Positions 6,700 to 8,058 of a stretch of DNA of 8,058 nt are shown piece after piece. The first letter of the stretch is position 1. Each line of letters starts with the position of its first letter. This DNA comes from Thermoplasmata archaeon. GTDB lineage: Archaea; Thermoplasmatota; Thermoplasmata; Lutacidiplasmatales; UBA184. Position numbers and translations under genes: made by a program. The DNA lies in NCBI GenBank assembly GCA_021828085.1, contig JAKATE010000086.1, positions 1 to 8,058 of the forward strand, read 5' to 3'. The notes beneath the pieces are model-generated. The model was not told where the DNA came from, searched no databases, and saw only the letters and a program-made list of their open reading frames with translations.

Positions 6700-7437
6700 C
6701 TACGGATTAACTCTTCCCCCGACCGCGTCCAGGTCCCGCCGGACCCCTCGGAGGAGCACGTCGAGCATCTCGGAGGAGAGAAGCTTGGTCTGGACGTTCC
6801 GAGGGCTCGGGTGGTAGCTCGCCCAGAGCACGGGCGCGCCCGGGGGAAGTTCGACCCGGAGCCCGTGCCGGAACTTCTCCTTGGGCAAAGCGGCCCCGTA
6901 GGCGGAGGGAGAAGCGCGTCGCACCTGGTCCCACGCCCCGGCCCCGAGGGCGAGGACCACGCGGGCCCCCCTCAGCAGCTGGAGCTCCTCCACCAGGTAC
7001 GGGCGGCACCGGAGGAACTCCGCAGGAGAGGGTTTGTTGTCGGGCGGGACGCAGCGGACGGCGGCGGTCATGAAGGCGCCCTTCAGCTCGAGGCCGTCGT
7101 CGCGCGAGACGGAGGAGGGCTGGTTCGCGAAACCGTTCCGATGGAGGGCGGAGACCAGGAACTCCGCCGAGCGGTCGCCGGTGAAGACCCGTCCGGTCCG
7201 GTTCGCCCCCTGAGCCGCGGGAGCGAGCCCGACCAGGACGAGACCGGCCGAGGGATCCCCGAACCCGCCGACCGGGCGGGCCCAGTAGTGCCCGCCCCGC
7301 TTGCTCTCCCCCTCCCGCGCGGACGCTTCGCGCCAGCGGACCAACCGGGGGCACGCGCGGCAGCGCTCGATCCTGCGGCGCAGGGCGTCGATCTCGACGC
7401 TCGCTCCGACGACCCGGCCCCGCGTCCCGATCGTCAC
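6700..7437 (-). CDS. Uracil-DNA glycosylase, family 5 (UDGb type)
   Basis: UDGb removes uracil and other deaminated bases from DNA to start base excision repair. From the GTG at 7437 the protein has 245 residues, about the family length. Motif 1 reads GLAPAAQGANRTGRVFTGD (70-88), the family 5 form in which alanine replaces the catalytic Asp/Asn of other UDGs. Motif 2 is ASYHPSPRNVQT (206-217), with H209. Four cysteines, C26 and C29 (CRAC) and C129 and C144, match the iron-sulfur cluster ligands shared by families 4 and 5. The usual histidine in motif 1 (AAHG) appears as Q76. The open frame continues upstream to 7908, but that extension lies over the zinc-ribbon gene, so I start at the only plausible initiation codon just before the conserved region. 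No TATA-like element sits at the leaderless distance; a GAGGG (7451-7455) lies 13 bases upstream of the start. Co-transcription with the zinc-ribbon gene, 41 bases upstream, is likely. Confidence 0.93.
   Translation of the reverse strand: MTIGTRGRVVGASVEIDALRRRIERCRACPRLVRWREASAREGESKRGGHYWARPVGGFGDPSAGLVLVGLAPAAQGANRTGRVFTGDRSAEFLVSALHRNGFANQPSSVSRDDGLELKGAFMTAAVRCVPPDNKPSPAEFLRCRPYLVEELQLLRGARVVLALGAGAWDQVRRASPSAYGAALPKEKFRHGLRVELPPGAPVLWASYHPSPRNVQTKLLSSEMLDVLLRGVRRDLDAVGGRVNP
6705..6712 (-). promoter_or_regulatory. TATA-like element for tgtA, inside the end of the UDGb gene
   Basis: The minus strand reads AGTTAATC, which also encodes the second- and third-last residues (Val, Asn) of the UDGb protein. 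The AT run is centred 27 bases before the GTG at 6681, with a purine-rich GGGGGAAG just upstream that could serve as the TFB-recognition element. This predicts a leaderless tgtA transcript. Confidence 0.55.
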
Positions 7438-7478
7438 GGGCGAGGCCCATCCCTCGGAGGTGGGGCGAAGGACGCGCC

Positions 7479-7859
7479 CTAACCGCTCGACATGAGCGGA
7501 CGGGTGCACTGCTTGCAGTGCGTCAGCCACGGGTCGTTGTTCGCCCCGCAGCTCGGACACCGGACGGGACCCCGCTGGCCCCCGGCTCCGCTCTGATAGT
7601 AGTTCATGCTCCCTCCCCGCTCCTGGGGATTGTAGTACGCCGGGTTCTGGCCCGGGGCCTGGTAGGCCGCGCTGGCGCCCGGAGACCCTTGGCTGTACTG
7701 AGCGGGAGCCTGCGCCTGGGGCTGGGCCTGAGGCTGCGCCTGCCCGCCACCGGGTCCGCCCGGCCGCAACGGACGTCCGCAGTACGCGCAGAAGTATCCG
7801 TCGGCGAGGGTTCCCCATTGACAGCTCGGGCAGCGCACGAAGCGGGCTTGGGCGGCCAT
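7479..7859 (-). CDS. Double zinc-ribbon protein with Gln/Pro/Gly/Tyr-rich linker
   Basis: The 126-residue protein has two matching zinc ribbons at its ends. The first has C10, C13, C24 and C27; the second has C101, C104, C115 and C118. Both have the spacing CxxC-x10-CxxC, and both begin VRCPSC and end C.RPL, which points to an internal duplication. Between them, residues 31-99 are low complexity: QAQPQAQPQAQ at 40-50, then Gly, Ser, Ala, Asn and seven tyrosines. No catalytic residues are visible. Such small archaeal zinc-ribbon proteins usually bind protein or nucleic acid; I cannot assign a function. The ATG at 7859 is preceded by a TATA-like element centred about 30 bases upstream, so the message is nearly leaderless. 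The gene sits between another zinc-ribbon gene and UDGb, and may drive UDGb expression through a shared transcript. Confidence 0.9.
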   Translation of the reverse strand: MAAQARFVRCPSCQWGTLADGYFCAYCGRPLRPGGPGGGQAQPQAQPQAQAPAQYSQGSPGASAAYQAPGQNPAYYNPQERGGSMNYYQSGAGGQRGPVRCPSCGANNDPWLTHCKQCTRPLMSSG

Positions 7860-7885
7860 GTGGGGCGGAGAAGCACCTGCTTTCT

Positions 7886-7894
7886 CTTAAAGCA
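7886..7894 (-). promoter_or_regulatory. TATA-like element for the double zinc-ribbon gene
   Basis: The minus strand reads GCTTTAAG, with the AT run at 7887-7891 centred about 30 bases before the ATG at 7859. The few bases between predicted start site and ATG contain no ribosome binding site, so translation is probably leaderless. UDGb likely shares this promoter. Confidence 0.55.
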
Positions 7895-7919
7895 GCGTCG
7901 GGGACCATTCCCGGCGGGA

Positions 7920-7974
7920 GGGACGCCGGGGGGAGGTCCCGCGGGCCCGCGGGGCTTCAGGGATGCCGGGGGGA
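7920..7974. repeat. Imperfect 15-base direct repeat flanking a 16-base palindrome
   Basis: GGGACGCCGGGGGGA (7920-7934) recurs as GGGATGCCGGGGGGA (7960-7974), with one difference in 15 and a 40-base period. Between the copies is the palindrome at 7938-7953. The block lies between the stop of the right-edge gene and the promoter of the double zinc-ribbon gene. In such GC-rich DNA a chance repeat is possible. Confidence 0.5.
7938..7953. repeat. Perfect 16-base palindrome
   Basis: CCCGCGGGCCCGCGGG is fully self-complementary. It lies 27 bases downstream of the stop codon of the right-edge gene and could fold into a stem as part of a 3' end, but there is no following T-run, so a terminator call is weak. 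A binding site for a dimeric protein upstream of the 7859 gene is the alternative. Confidence 0.45.
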
Positions 7975-7979
7975 CCGGG

Positions 7980-8058
7980 TCACTGATAGGGGCCGTTCAC
8001 GTTGCCCCGCCAGACGAGGGGGGTCCGGCAGAACTGGCACTGGGTCTCGCCCACCTGC
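7980..8058 (-). CDS. C-terminal end of a zinc-ribbon protein (partial)
   Basis: Only the last 25 residues and the TGA stop are in the window; the gene enters from the right edge. The readable end is TQCQFCRTPLVWRGN followed by a short Gly/Pro tail. The CxxC knuckle followed by RTPL closely matches the second knuckle of both ribbons in the neighbouring 126-residue protein (C.YC.RPL and C.QC.RPL), so this is very likely the second half of a related zinc ribbon ending the protein. What precedes it cannot be seen; it may be a larger enzyme or membrane protein with a C-terminal ribbon. It is on the same strand as the double zinc-ribbon gene, 120 bases away, and a separate promoter lies in that gap. 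Confidence 0.7.
   Translation of the reverse strand, partial: QVGETQCQFCRTPLVWRGNVNGPYQ

Noticed and set aside
5137..7482. Long plus-strand open frame (781 codons) opposite tgtA and UDGb
   Set aside because: It is antisense to two well-supported enzymes, has a composition typical of a GC-rich shadow, and has no recognisable motif or promoter.
7438..7908. N-terminal extension of the UDGb reading frame by about 157 codons
   Set aside because: It overlaps the double zinc-ribbon gene in another frame and reads as low-complexity Arg/Pro sequence. UDGb homology starts just after GTG 7437.
7860..7979. Rho-independent style terminator after the right-edge gene
   Set aside because: The palindrome gives a stem, but there is no T-rich tract on the transcribed strand, so I list it only as a repeat.

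Overview
The window is about 70% GC and reads as archaeal chromosome. The gene content is archaeal: Kae1 of the KEOPS complex, an archaeosine-type tRNA-guanine transglycosylase with a C-terminal PUA domain, a family 5 (UDGb) uracil-DNA glycosylase and a free-standing Lrp/AsnC-type effector domain. So are the expression signals. Six of the eight start codons have an AT-rich TATA-like element centred about 26 to 30 bases upstream and almost no leader, as expected for leaderless archaeal transcripts. The combination fits an uncultured high-GC Thermoplasmatota-like lineage, but that placement is inference from composition and gene content, not from a search.

Layout from left to right. Positions 1-116 (minus) hold the N-terminus of an FAD-dependent oxidoreductase that runs off the left edge. 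A 153-base divergent promoter region follows, with three adjacent inverted repeats. Positions 270-1322 (plus) encode a two-anchor membrane protein with an ectodomain. It converges tail-to-tail, with a 14-base overlap, on a long minus-strand array. In the array's own direction of transcription (right to left) the order is: the end of a zinc-ribbon gene (7980-8058), a double zinc-ribbon protein (7479-7859), UDGb (6700-7437), the transglycosylase (4570-6681), the Lrp-type domain (4311-4538), a polysaccharide flippase (2344-4197) and kae1 (1309-2319). No gap exceeds 155 bases.

Functionally this is mainly a housekeeping neighbourhood. Two enzymes make universal or archaeal tRNA modifications: t6A at position 37 by Kae1, and the first step of archaeosine at position 15 by the transglycosylase. 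One enzyme repairs deaminated DNA. A flippase and a surface protein serve the cell envelope. The genes are close together, but the TATA-like elements suggest most are transcribed separately. Several of these elements lie on the last codons of the upstream gene. UDGb is the exception: it has no promoter of its own that I can see and probably follows the double zinc-ribbon gene.

I found no CRISPR array, mobile element, rRNA or tRNA, and no clear undescribed multi-gene system. The points most worth a second look are the ectodomain protein, which seems to be a histidine-poor member of a His-rich archaeal family, the stacked dyads in its promoter, the compact stop-codon/TATA arrangement, and the zinc-ribbon pair with a prion-like linker.
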